From NCBI GenBank assembly GCA_963693305.1, contig OY855908.1:24025493-24089492 (forward strand): a stretch of 64,000 bases of DNA. The letters are read 5' to 3'. Source of the stretch: Meandrina meandrites (taxonomy: Eukaryota > Cnidaria > Anthozoa > Scleractinia > Meandrinidae). The position numbers and the translations under genes were made by a program. The notes beneath the pieces are model-generated. The model worked only from the letters and a program-made list of their open reading frames with translations. It was not told the origin of the DNA and did not search any database. Of this stretch, positions 57,301 through 64,000 are shown in pieces; the first letter of the stretch is position 1; every line of letters starts with the position of its first letter.

Positions 57301-60300
57301 TTTGTGATCATGTTTACGGTGAATGTTGTCAACAGTTTTCAATCCATGTTCTAATACATTTAGCGGTTTTCTTTTGGATTGGAATGAAAGGAGATGGATT
57401 GTTATACATCAAGGTAATCTTGCAACTGACTACCAGATATTTTTTCTGTTTACTTCTGAAGAAATTACAGACGTGTTTTTTGTCTTTAACAGTATGTATC
57501 GTTAAGATGGTTCGATCAATCGGTTGAACACTATAGCGATGTTTACAATGGAAGGCGGCCTAATGTTTAGAACATTTGCACAATTTCGTTTTGAATTGCT
57601 TTTTCCAGAGGGACAGAGGGGTATGAAAGAAACTTTTGGAAATTCCGGAGGGGAGGGGGGGGGGGGGGGGTTATTTTCCTTCAAAAAAATGGAAATTCTG
57701 GAGAGGTGGGGGGTCTTAGCTGGAATTCCCTCCGTGGTGGGGGTATGTATATTTGCTGGAACTACACAATTCCTAAGAAGGGTCAACCTGGCAAGTGGCG
57801 CCTCATCGTGGACTTGTCATCCCCTCAGGGGTCCAGTGTAAATGATGGTATTAGTTCTGACGAATTTTCCATGCATTACATTAAACTCGACCAGATTATT
57901 AGTATGATTGCGAAGCATGGGCCTGGGGCGCTTATGGCTAAATTTGATGTTGAGGCAGCTTATCGCAATATTGCAGTTCATCCGGAGGATCATTATCTGT
58001 TGGGGATGAAGTGGCGCGGCCATTTCTTTGTGGACTTGGCCCTCCCTTTTGGCCTTCGCTCAGCACCATACATTTTTAATTCAGTGGCTGAGCTGGTGGA
58101 GTGGATAATTCGAAATAAGCACAATGTACCTGATCTGATGCACTACCTGGATGACTTCATTACTGCTGGTCCGGCCAATTCTCAGCAATGCTCTCAAAAC
58201 TTACAAACATCGCTGGCTGTCTGTCGCTCACTCGGCCTTCCCCTTCACCCCAACAAGTGCATTGGCCTGTCTACATGCTTAGTGGTGTTGGGAACTGAGC
58301 TCGACTCTCTCGAACAGACAGCCCGTCTCCCCACCGAGAAGCTGGCCGCTTTACAGGAGTTGATTCAGTCTTGGCAAAACAGACGGTGGTGCAACAGACG
58401 CCAACTTGAGTCGCTGATCGGCCATCTCCATCATGCTGCGAAAGTTGTCTGGCCGGGTCGTACCTTTTAGCGGCGGATGATTGATCTGCTTTGCTGCTTC
58501 CGGACTCGTGATCACCCTATTCGCCTTAACGCTGAATTTCAGCTGGATGTGCAATGGTGGCACGATTTTTTGACATCATGGCATGGAGTGAGCTTTTGGC
58601 TGTTTCCAGGGATGTCGGCCCCTGCCAACATTGTGGTGACGTCCGACGCAGCTGGGGCCTTAGGCTTCGGGGTTTACTTCCACACTGAATGGTTTAGTGG
58701 TGCTTGGGTCCCTTCACAGGCAGACCAATCCATTGCGTACAAGGAATTGTTTCCTGTGGTGGTGGCTTCCTATGTGTGGGGTTCTCAGTGGTATCGGCAA
58801 CATGTCCTGTTTCGGTGTGATAATGAGGCTGTTGTCCACATCCTGCTCGCCAGGTCGTCAAGGGTCCCATGCATCATGGGTCTTCTCCGTCATTTACTGT
58901 CTGCAGCTGCTCGTTTTAATTTTACTTTCACTTCACAGCATATTCCGGGTGTTCATAACAATATTGCTGATGCTCTCTCCTGGTTTCGTTGGCAGGAATT
59001 CAGGCGTTTGGCTCCTCAGGCACAGCCCCATCCAGTTCCAATCGCCCATCAGCTCTGGGAGCTCTTGATCCCTCCTCCTTAGAGTTGCAGTGTCAAAACT
59101 TTTTGGTGCAAGGCTTGGCTTCGTCTACTCGCAGCTCTTATTTGTCCGGCCAGAAGAAGTTTTACGATTTCTGCGCTCAACTTGGGAAATTTCACCCGTC
59201 CGGCTCCCCATGCCCTACAGACGAGTGGACATTGTGTCTTTTTGCGACATTCCTGGCTAATACGGTTCAACATTCAACAATCAAGGTTTATCTCTCAGCA
59301 GTTCGCTCACTGCATATTGAGCAAGGCTTTGCTGATCCTCTGGTAGAGTGTCTACGGTTACGACGAGTTCTGGGGAATTAAGAGAACACAAGGTGATACG
59401 TCCTCATTACGCCTTCCCGTTACCAATGACATTTTGATGGTGATCTTTCATGCCTTGGATCTAAGCCTCCCTGACCATGGTATGTTCTGGGCCGCTTGCA
59501 ACCTGGCTTATTTTGGTTTCTTGCGCTCAGCGGAGTTTACAGTCCCCAGTCTGGCCAGCTTTTCGCCCTCCATCCATCTGGGGGTCGCAGATGTGGCTTT
59601 TGACTCCAGTTCATCGCCGTCATGCTTACGACTGCGGATTAAGGCGTCTAAGACAGATCCATTTCGTAAGGGCTGTTTTCTGCATATTGGTCGGGGCGAT
59701 TACCCACTTTGTGCAATTCAATCTCTGCTGGCATATCTGATTCAGAGGGGAGATGCCCCAGGCCCATTATTTCTTTTTCGAGATGGACGGCCATTAACAC
59801 GTGCTTTATTAACATCGTGGCTGCGTGACATTTTGTCATCCGCGGGCATTCAAGGCAATTTTTCCAGCCACAGCTTCCCCATTGGAGCAGCAACAGTTGC
59901 CGCCAGGAACGGGATTCCAGACCATCAAATTCAGGCCTTGGGATGGTGGACAAGCTCAGCTTACTTATTGTACATTCGGACTCCTGCGGAGTCGTTATCC
60001 CAATTGTCTAAGCAGCTTTCGCGGTCAGCTGCTAGATGATGGCGTGTGCCGGATCCTTCGGGATCAAATCTGTTGGCTGGGCACCTTCGCATAGTGGACA
60101 TCTGAGGAGTAACGCCGGTCGATGCTGTGTATCTTAACGCTCCTGTCCGCCTGGTTTGTCTCAGGATGGCTGGTGGCGGTTCCTTGTGTTCGTGGCCTTT
60201 TGGGTTTGTATGCTGCACTGTTTGGTCAGGCAGTATGGCTGTTTAGCTAGCTTCTAACTGGTGCAGAGTCAGTTAGGACCTTGGCATGGTATGTATCTCC

Positions 60301-63300
60301 TTTTTTTTTTTGCCTTTTGAGTTGGTTGCGGGCTTGGGAATTGGTGCTTGGAAGGCAGGGGGTTTTTTCGGTCCCTTCCCACCCTGTGTGCGGGCCCTTC
60401 ATTCTCCAAGCACTTTGGAGGGAAGGGTGTGGTGGTTGCCACTCACAGGGTTGTCATGGATACCCTACGCTTTCGGCTCAGCTGCACTCGTGGCTCCACC
60501 CTCCTTGTTGGCACCATTCCCCAAGCTCATCTATTGTTGATGAGTTTAAATGTGGCTAAATGTAATTTAGGCTAGGTTAAACACGAAACAATGCTGGCCA
60601 GCAGTATCTCTCAGGGTTTTGGTGCGGGGTGGCCGGGGGTTTCGTGCAGGGGCCCCCACATGGCTTACACTGTAGCTTCGGATGTCAAGTCATTCCGCGT
60701 TTGTTATCGCTTTCGATAGTTCGCTCGCTCAGTGCTTTATTCCCGGCCCTCCCTTCCCCTTTTGTCATGGTAAGTATGTGGTAAGTATCTGTGTTTCCAC
60801 TGTTTTTCAGTGTGACGGTGCAGGGTGGGTGGTTGCCGCTCACAGGGTTGTCATGGATACCCCACGCTTTCGGCTCAGCTGCACTCGTGGCTCCACCCTC
60901 CTTGTTGGCACCATTCCCCAAGCTCATCTATTGTTGATGAGTTTAACTGTGTATATGGAAGTGTGTACCAATCCAACAGTGCACGCTGATAGCGTGAGCA
61001 AATCACTTTGCCAGAATTTTTTTCTCATGGATGTTTTGGCACAGGTTTTGATGTACATTTCCACCGGCAAAGTTATAAAAGAATTGGTACAAGCTTTTAG
61101 CTGTGCACGATTGAGTTCTGGTGCACAGAGGAAGTTTGTAGAGCACTCAAGAAGCTGGAGGTGCTCTTGGCTATAGCCTTGAGCAAGTCTTGTGCTTTGC
61201 TTATGCTATCTAAACTTTTCATGTACACCACAACTCGATAGGTGCACAGCTAAAACATGAACCAGTTGTTACCAAAAGTAGCTAACCTCAGAGAGTAGCA
61301 ACCTTGACACATTATTATGTTATAAGAATGGAAATGTAACAGATAAGATCAAAATGGTCTGATGTTTGTTTCAGACAACCCTTATAATTCTAAGGGCATT
61401 ACATTACTCTGTTTTGAACTTGAATTCAATTGAACAAGATATACTGTATCTCTCAAGAAATTAGAAAACATTTTTATCTAATTGAGTTGCATCAGCTGAG
61501 GCATGTCTGTGTTTGCACCTAGGCTAGTTTACTCCCCCCTGGATGGGATGCTAGTCCATCACAGGACTACCCCCTTCCCCCCAGCATTAAATTCACTGGT
61601 ATCCATTTATACACTGACTCAAGTGGAGAGAGGCACTATGAGAGTAAAGTGTCTTGCCACAAAAACACAACACCGTGACCCTGGCCAGTTTGAACCCGGA
61701 TCGCTTGATCCAGAGTCTGCAGAGTCCATGGCACTAACCATTAGGCCACGGCACCTCCCTCAGATACAACATTTAGCAACCCAAACATAGCACCATCCAC
61801 CCCTTCCCAAATTGTGGCTCTCTAAGAGTAACATATAAAAAGACTGCTAAATCCAAAAGTGACAAGGGCAGTTACTTTTGTAGCTTTTCTGTAATGATCA
61901 TGAGCATCGCATCTACTCCCTGTCCCTCCCAGAATACAAGATTACTTTTTGTGAGCTGTTAGGTGTGAACACTGTGGACGTTGTGGTCTTCTGGGAAAAG
62001 TTCTAAACAAGACATTGCAAATATAAACAACAATCTACAAAACTTAAAGGAATATAAACAAAGACCAAACCTACCTATGTACTTCTGAAGTTCCTCCACC
62101 ACATCATATCTCTCCATATCATTTAACAGTGATACCAACTCAGCAATTTTTCTGTCTCCTTTTTCATACTCAGTAATTAATGTCTTTACTGGTTCATTTT
62201 TACTTCCTAGATACTTGATGTAGTCATTGGTGTATCCCATTTTATCAGCCAACAGCCTATAGTCTTTTCCAAGGGGGTCTAATGGTTCCAAAAGAACACT
62301 CAGTTTTTGATGCCCTTCCTTGGATATATCCTTGAGTCGTTTTTCACAGTTTGCTGAGGTCATATCTGTGGGTTTCAAAAAAATGTTTAAAAAGTTAGTT
62401 CGAAAGTTCAACAGGTAATGAGGGAATGTTTTGTGGCTAAATATAATTTAGGCAAAGTTAATCTTAGACCAATCCAATACAGTCAGCATTTAGTCACCTT
62501 TGCCTTCCCCACCAAGGGGAGGAAAGCATCTCATTCTGAACTGATCACTCTATATGAACAGTTTTGCTAACAAATCTCTGCAGATTCTTGTGCACCCCAG
62601 CCAATCTTTTCCTCTTGAAAAGTAGGTAGGTAACTATCAGTAAGTATCAAGTTAGGCAAGTTTCTATCCACTGAGTCATTTCAGTGTAACAATGGCTGTT
62701 GGCAGCTGCATGTAAGGTACAGAATTACCATGTATACCTTCCTGCTGTACTTAAATCATGTCACACCTCTATTGAATGAGGCTTTAACAAAGGTGAATTA
62801 AAAGCTGACTAATGGCTTTAACCATGGTCTATGATTGGTTGACTCACTCCCTCTTGGAAGAGCCAATCAACCTTGATTTAAAGCATCACTTAGTTTTTAA
62901 TTATTGTGAGATGGCCCCTGAATAATGTAGGTTGGACTGCATATGAACTGTATCATCCAAAAGAGGACTTTCATTCCATTACTAATGCTTTAACACTTTT
63001 AACTTTTCTAATCTTAACCATCCTTCGCTGGATGCTTGATCCTTTATTGCCATATCTTTGGTGTTTTGCTGCTTTAACAAAACAACTTATTCAGATATAA
63101 ATTTGAATATGCATTAAACTTAGTAATAATAATAATAACTTTAAACTGCATTATATTACTAACCTACAGTTGCTGGTTGCAGAGCTTCTTCAGAGGTGGT
63201 AGAATCTTCGTCCTCCTGTGGTTTTGGTAAATCAACAGTCTTGTCACTGCTTGAATTGGCCGTGCTAGACAGTTCACTGTCTTCAGAAATTTCACCATGT

Positions 63301-63431
63301 GCTGACGTGGGTGGTGGTTGCCCAGTTTGGTTTTCATTTACATGTGCTGCACGTTTATTTCTTCTTACTCTCATCTTTTTTAACGCCTTGTGTTTTAAAT
63401 TTTGAAACCTTCCTTTCCTGGGGGCTTCCAT
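47276..63431 (-). CDS. MYD88: MyD88-like adaptor: death domain plus TIR domain
   Basis: Cytoplasmic adaptor linking Toll/IL-1-type receptors to IRAK-type kinases. Coding exons in order: 63431-63164 (exon runs to 63446), 62365-62075, 52865-52818, 52259-52236, 48830-48564, 47436-47276. All are GT-AG and in phase, giving 352 residues. Residues 1-89 form a basic then acidic, low-complexity region (K-H-K-A-L-K-K-M-R-V-R-R-N-K-R). The death domain is about 90-186 (L-L-E-P-L-D-P-L-G-K-D-Y-R-L-L-A). A short intermediate segment of about 25 residues follows. The TIR is about 210-350: box 1 Y-D-A-F-I-C-F, box 2 region S-E-R-D-F-G-L-G-G, R-R-L-I-P-V, box 3 K-N-F-W. It is longer at the N-terminus than vertebrate MyD88 (about 296). 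An upstream non-coding or coding exon may exist. Confidence 0.93.
47655..47902 (-). repeat. tRNA-derived SINE-like copy (minus)
   Basis: It ends (minus-strand head) with GGAGGTGCAGTGGCCTAATG, followed by GTTAGC (A box) and a CGGGGTTTGAGCCC-type B box. The body carries CCATTTATACACCTGGG and AGTGTCTTGCCCAAGAACAC. It is one of the better preserved copies. Confidence 0.8.
47973..48190. mobile_element. TIR MITE in MyD88 last intron
   Basis: The ends CAACCCTCCAAGTT and AACTTGGAGGGTTG are inverted, flanked by ATGTT at 47968-47972 and 48191-48195. Internal GTCGCCA and TGGCGAC words resemble those inside 10382-11358. Confidence 0.75.
48857..51402. mobile_element. TTAA-type element with about 850-bp inverted arms
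   Basis: The arm at 48857-49707 begins GGTGACTCGATCGAAATAAA. The arm at 50551-51402 is its reverse complement with few differences. TTAA lies at both outer edges (48853-48856 and 51403-51406). The roughly 840-bp centre includes a nested TA-type MITE. No transposase was found. It lies in the MyD88 intron between the TIR exon and the microexon, and its outer TTAA is 22 nt from the TIR exon boundary at 48830. Confidence 0.88.
49720..49947. mobile_element. Nested MITE with TA target duplication
   Basis: GAGAGGTTAAGCATGACGTT and its reverse counterpart form the ends, and TA flanks both sides (49718-49719 and 49948-49949). The right arm contains four GCCGTTT-type repeats, so the arms differ in length. 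The form resembles Tc1/mariner-type MITEs. Confidence 0.8.
51407..52235. other. MyD88 intron remainder
   Basis: Plain AT-rich sequence with a stray AAGGTGGCTAG near 51783 that resembles a TTAA-family end. No exon seen. Confidence 0.4.
52236..52259 (-). CDS. MYD88: MyD88 24-nt microexon
   Basis: On the minus strand, CTTCCAG precedes and GTGAGT follows. It encodes K-K-E-E-L-K-T with split codons at both ends and joins the intermediate segment to the TIR exon in phase. Skipping it would keep the frame and shorten the linker by eight residues. Confidence 0.75.
52928..53105. mobile_element. Short TIR element with 6-bp target duplication
   Basis: The ends CAGTGCTTTCAATAA and TTATTGAAACCCCTG are flanked by ACACTT at 52922-52927 and 53106-53111. 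It is related at both ends to 10382-11358. It lies about 62 bp upstream of the MyD88 exon at 52818-52865. Confidence 0.75.
53286..54218. mobile_element. Fold-back element with about 340-bp arms
   Basis: The ends CACCGAATGCAAATATGGCG and its reverse counterpart have TA on each outer side. The two arms (about 53286-53625 and 53880-54218) are near-identical in reverse, so the same peptide can be read from each on opposite strands. The spacer is about 255 bp. It lies in the large MyD88 intron next to an AAT microsatellite. Confidence 0.85.
54261..54348. repeat. AAT microsatellite
   Basis: About 29 uninterrupted AAT triplets directly beside the fold-back element. The asparagine-run frame across it is not a gene. 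Confidence 0.95.
54494..54702 (+). repeat. Retrotransposon repeat A1
   Basis: Matches A2 at 60549-60740, starting AATGTGGCTAAATGTAATTT. A1 carries an extra copy of a short CGATAGTT-GCTCGCTCAGTG unit. Confidence 0.88.
54738..56024 (+). CDS. Retrotransposon gag-like protein
   Basis: A 428-residue open frame with a Ser/Thr/Pro-rich N-terminal half. The C-terminal region has C-K-S-W-N-K-G-R-C with C-x3-H spacing (CCCH-like), then C-S-V-C-S-G-E-H-R-A-N-S-C, a C-x2-C-x3-H-x4-C zinc knuckle. It ends in a basic Ser/Arg-rich tail. This is the first open frame of the element. It appears intact. Confidence 0.8.
   Translation: MGTRGTNNSMQTAPLLRVDGEENGSDAGTPLNSGSLDSLPPTSRAEPPVGVDGVSPALATFIAQTVQAALAAERAGQHTQQVTTDQPSSSLVEAPNPSVSAAQLTSSRSGGVLPSVPTFLNSSASNFLATGAGPSQQGRPTLSASMVVPSFVSTFAMPALLSSVCSTSVLSLLSGATHDVADRSNVAAHMDQSFVVGPGFSPVPAKLVAQIVAGKYIDLSDLLAANLVQKEPEPQLLLDGRLVLTSQPKKQRRRIDDITLWMEAFSIFSLILVSYFPTRWKDLTQYKLLILRTYRHFSGRVWLAYDQAFREHAAATRLTDWSAMNVQLFNFHAAGASVRSSPSSTLTESPEPPGSSSSVIICKSWNKGRCTAPFASCHYAHRCSVCSGEHRANSCVKQSAKERSDDAKRRSRSPSASGSSARAKARRN
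56358..58470 (+). pseudogene. Retrotransposon reverse transcriptase, interrupted
   Basis: The N-terminal part (56358 to about 56722) is separated from the rest by the inserted TIR element 56723-57767. It resumes at 57768 with I-P-K-K-G-Q-P-G-K-W-R-L-I-V-D-L and continues to 58467. The catalytic region has K-F-D-V-E-A-A-Y and Y-L-D-D-F. A TAG stop at 58468-58470 lies immediately before the in-frame continuation into RNase H, so reverse transcriptase and RNase H are split. Insertion and stop both disable it. Confidence 0.85.
56723..57767. mobile_element. TIR transposon nested in the reverse transcriptase
   Basis: The ends are GTGTGGTTCCAGAAAATATC and, in reverse, GTGTAGTTCCAGCAAATATA, with further mirrored blocks (GGGAATTGGAAATTCCAG). 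AAT is duplicated at both edges (56720-56722 and 57768-57770). Removing the element and one AAT restores the reading frame at the insertion point, which fixes the boundaries. No transposase was found. A 3-bp duplication fits PIF/Harbinger-like elements but is not proof. Confidence 0.85.
58477..59082 (+). pseudogene. Retrotransposon RNase H region
   Basis: The open frame continues in the reverse-transcriptase frame after the TAG. It has acidic residues in T-S-D-A-A-G, Y-K-E-L-F and C-D-N-E-A-V, then N-N-I-A-D-A-L-S, which fits RNase HI. It overlaps the start of the recombinase frame. It is separated from its reverse transcriptase by the stop. Confidence 0.75.
58989..60039 (+). pseudogene. Retrotransposon tyrosine recombinase, frameshifted
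   Basis: The N-terminal SAM-like part runs to 59381 (S-S-T-R-S-S-Y and C-L-F-A-T-F-L-A). The catalytic part continues in another frame from about 59434. Catalytic candidates are the Arg of F-L-R-S-A-E-F, the His of S-H-S-F, and the Tyr of A-Y-L-L-Y-I-R-T-P. The motif normally H-S-F-R reads H-S-F-P, so the second catalytic Arg is lost. The frameshift is near 59370-59385. Confidence 0.82.
60430..60548 (+). repeat. Retrotransposon repeat B1
   Basis: Matches B2 at 60828-60946 (block with CTCACAGGGTTGTCATGGAT and ATTGTTGATGAGTTTAA). It joins A2 directly. Confidence 0.88.
60549..60740 (+). repeat. Retrotransposon repeat A2
   Basis: Direct copy of A1, located inside the 3' terminal region between B1 and B2, as expected for split direct repeats. 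Confidence 0.88.
60828..60946 (+). repeat. Retrotransposon repeat B2 (3' end)
   Basis: Direct copy of B1. The match ends at GAGTTTAA, which marks the 3' end of the element. Confidence 0.85.
60947..62074. other. MyD88 intron 1, proximal part
   Basis: No exon was found. It holds the SINE copy at 61525-61762. Confidence 0.45.
61525..61762 (-). repeat. tRNA-derived SINE-like copy (minus)
   Basis: It carries GGATGGGATGCTAGTCCATC, CCATTTATACACTGACTC, AGTGTCTTGCC and a head region with CTAACCATTAGGCCACGGCA (reverse of the A-box region). The B-box-like GATCGCTTGATCC is nearby. Confidence 0.78.
62366..63163. other. MyD88 intron between N-terminal and death-domain exons
   Basis: It contains a short sequence at 62433-62461 resembling the retrotransposon A repeat. 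Otherwise no feature was seen. Confidence 0.4.
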
Positions 63432-63446
63432 CCGTATTAATTGCTT

Positions 63447-64000
63447 CTGTAAAAAGGTCAATTCAAATGTTAGCATTGCAAGCCGATGGCAGTCACCATG
63501 ACAACAAACAATAAATGTTGTCCCCAAATTTTCGGAGAATGTTGTCCTTAATAATTTATTGAAAACCAGGGATTTATATATCAGCTAAAACTACTTTCTG
63601 GATCACAGGTTAAAAAGTCTGCAATCCATAATACAAAAACAGGCGTCGCATCTTTGACATTATCATAGACTGCAAGCAGTCTCTCTCTTGCCGTGAAATC
63701 GACTAATATTTTCGTGGGAAAATTTGACACCGCAGTATCATGTTCCAAAGTGGTGCCAATGATGTATCTATCAAATCGCATCAGAAATTCAGTATGAAAC
63801 CATTGCAGTCTCTCTTTTCACTGTGGCTAGCGCCCGCTGTTTGCCGATCACGGCTTCGCTGTCTCTTATCACGGCTTTGCCGCTTTCTGTTTGCTGCTCT
63901 CTCATCACGGCTTCGCCGCTTACCATTCATTAATTTCACAGCAAAAGAGAGACTGCTCGCAGTCTATACTACATACTAATGAAATTTATTATCCATGTTT
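63447..64000. promoter_or_regulatory. Upstream region of MyD88 with an inverted repeat
   Basis: Sequence around 63665-63700 (TAGACTGCAAGCAGTCTCTC) is mirrored at about 63935-63970, giving a roughly 300-bp inverted-repeat element. Between them are ATCACGGCTTCGC-type short repeats. The MyD88 promoter or a 5' non-coding exon should lie here. The acceptor-like TTTTTACAG at 63447-63455 (minus) suggests an upstream exon. Confidence 0.45.

Larger units (their letters stand above)
54494..60946 (+). mobile_element. PAT/Ngaro-type tyrosine-recombinase retrotransposon (decayed)
   Basis: It shows split direct repeats: A1 (54494-54702), coding region, B1 (60430-60548), A2 (60549-60740) and B2 (60828-60946), with B1 abutting A2. 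This order is diagnostic for PAT/Ngaro members of the DIRS order, which integrate through a circular intermediate. It encodes a gag-like protein, reverse transcriptase, RNase H and tyrosine recombinase. It is broken by an inserted transposon, a stop codon and a frameshift, so it is inactive. It lies in the first MyD88 intron in the opposite orientation. Confidence 0.9.

Noticed and set aside
63581..63781. Minus-strand frame of 66 codons upstream of MyD88 as its first exon
   Set aside because: Part of it overlaps an inverted repeat that reads the same in the partner arm; no splice join or domain supports it.

Overview
This is a window of animal nuclear DNA. The genes are built from short exons with GT-AG introns, and AT-rich non-coding DNA is full of small inverted-repeat transposons and tRNA-derived SINE-like copies. 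A MyD88 adaptor (death domain plus TIR), a mitochondrial Mn/Fe superoxide dismutase, a 3-hydroxyisobutyryl-CoA hydrolase and a PHYHD1-type phytanoyl-CoA dioxygenase, together with a PAT/Ngaro-type tyrosine-recombinase retrotransposon, point to an invertebrate metazoan. An anthozoan cnidarian such as a stony coral or sea anemone is my best guess, but the species cannot be read from the sequence. All exon models were built by eye from reading frames, splice sites, phase matching and remembered family architecture; no alignment was run.

Layout: (1) 49-1057, plus strand: the 3' end of a gene with a zinc-binding PHD-like tail. (2) 1058-6485: intergenic DNA with SINEs and a small MITE. (3) 6486-25064, minus strand: PHYHD1-like gene with 11 coding exons and a 290-residue model. 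Its introns hold a 1.4 kb minisatellite, a TIR element carrying a second, identical copy of exon 4, and a 3.9 kb TIR composite. (4) 25065-25406: short divergent promoter region. (5) 25407-28987, plus strand: mitochondrial superoxide dismutase with five exons and 224 residues; its 3' UTR carries a fold-back insertion. (6) 30619-40217 (possibly to 40628), minus strand: HIBCH with 15 coding exons found plus one candidate first exon. (7) 40629-47275: intergenic DNA with a 305-bp tandem duplication and several MITEs. (8) 47276-63431, minus strand: MyD88 with six coding exons and a 352-residue model. Its 9.2 kb first intron contains a 6.5 kb retrotransposon in the opposite orientation, itself interrupted by a DNA transposon. 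Another MyD88 intron holds a 2.5 kb element made largely of two 850-bp inverted arms, starting 22 nt from the TIR exon's splice acceptor. (9) 63447-64000: upstream region with an inverted-repeat element.

The four well-supported genes do not form a pathway. Superoxide dismutase and HIBCH act in the mitochondrion, MyD88 in innate immune signalling, and PHYHD1 is a 2-oxoglutarate dioxygenase. SOD2 and PHYHD1 are head to head and may share a promoter; SOD2 and HIBCH are tail to tail.

The most interesting features concern transposons acting on genes: a duplicated, frame-preserving 48-nt exon with intact splice sites inside a TTAA-type TIR element; four insertions with 9-10-bp target duplications, three of which share one terminal sequence; and elements inserted within tens of bases of splice sites.
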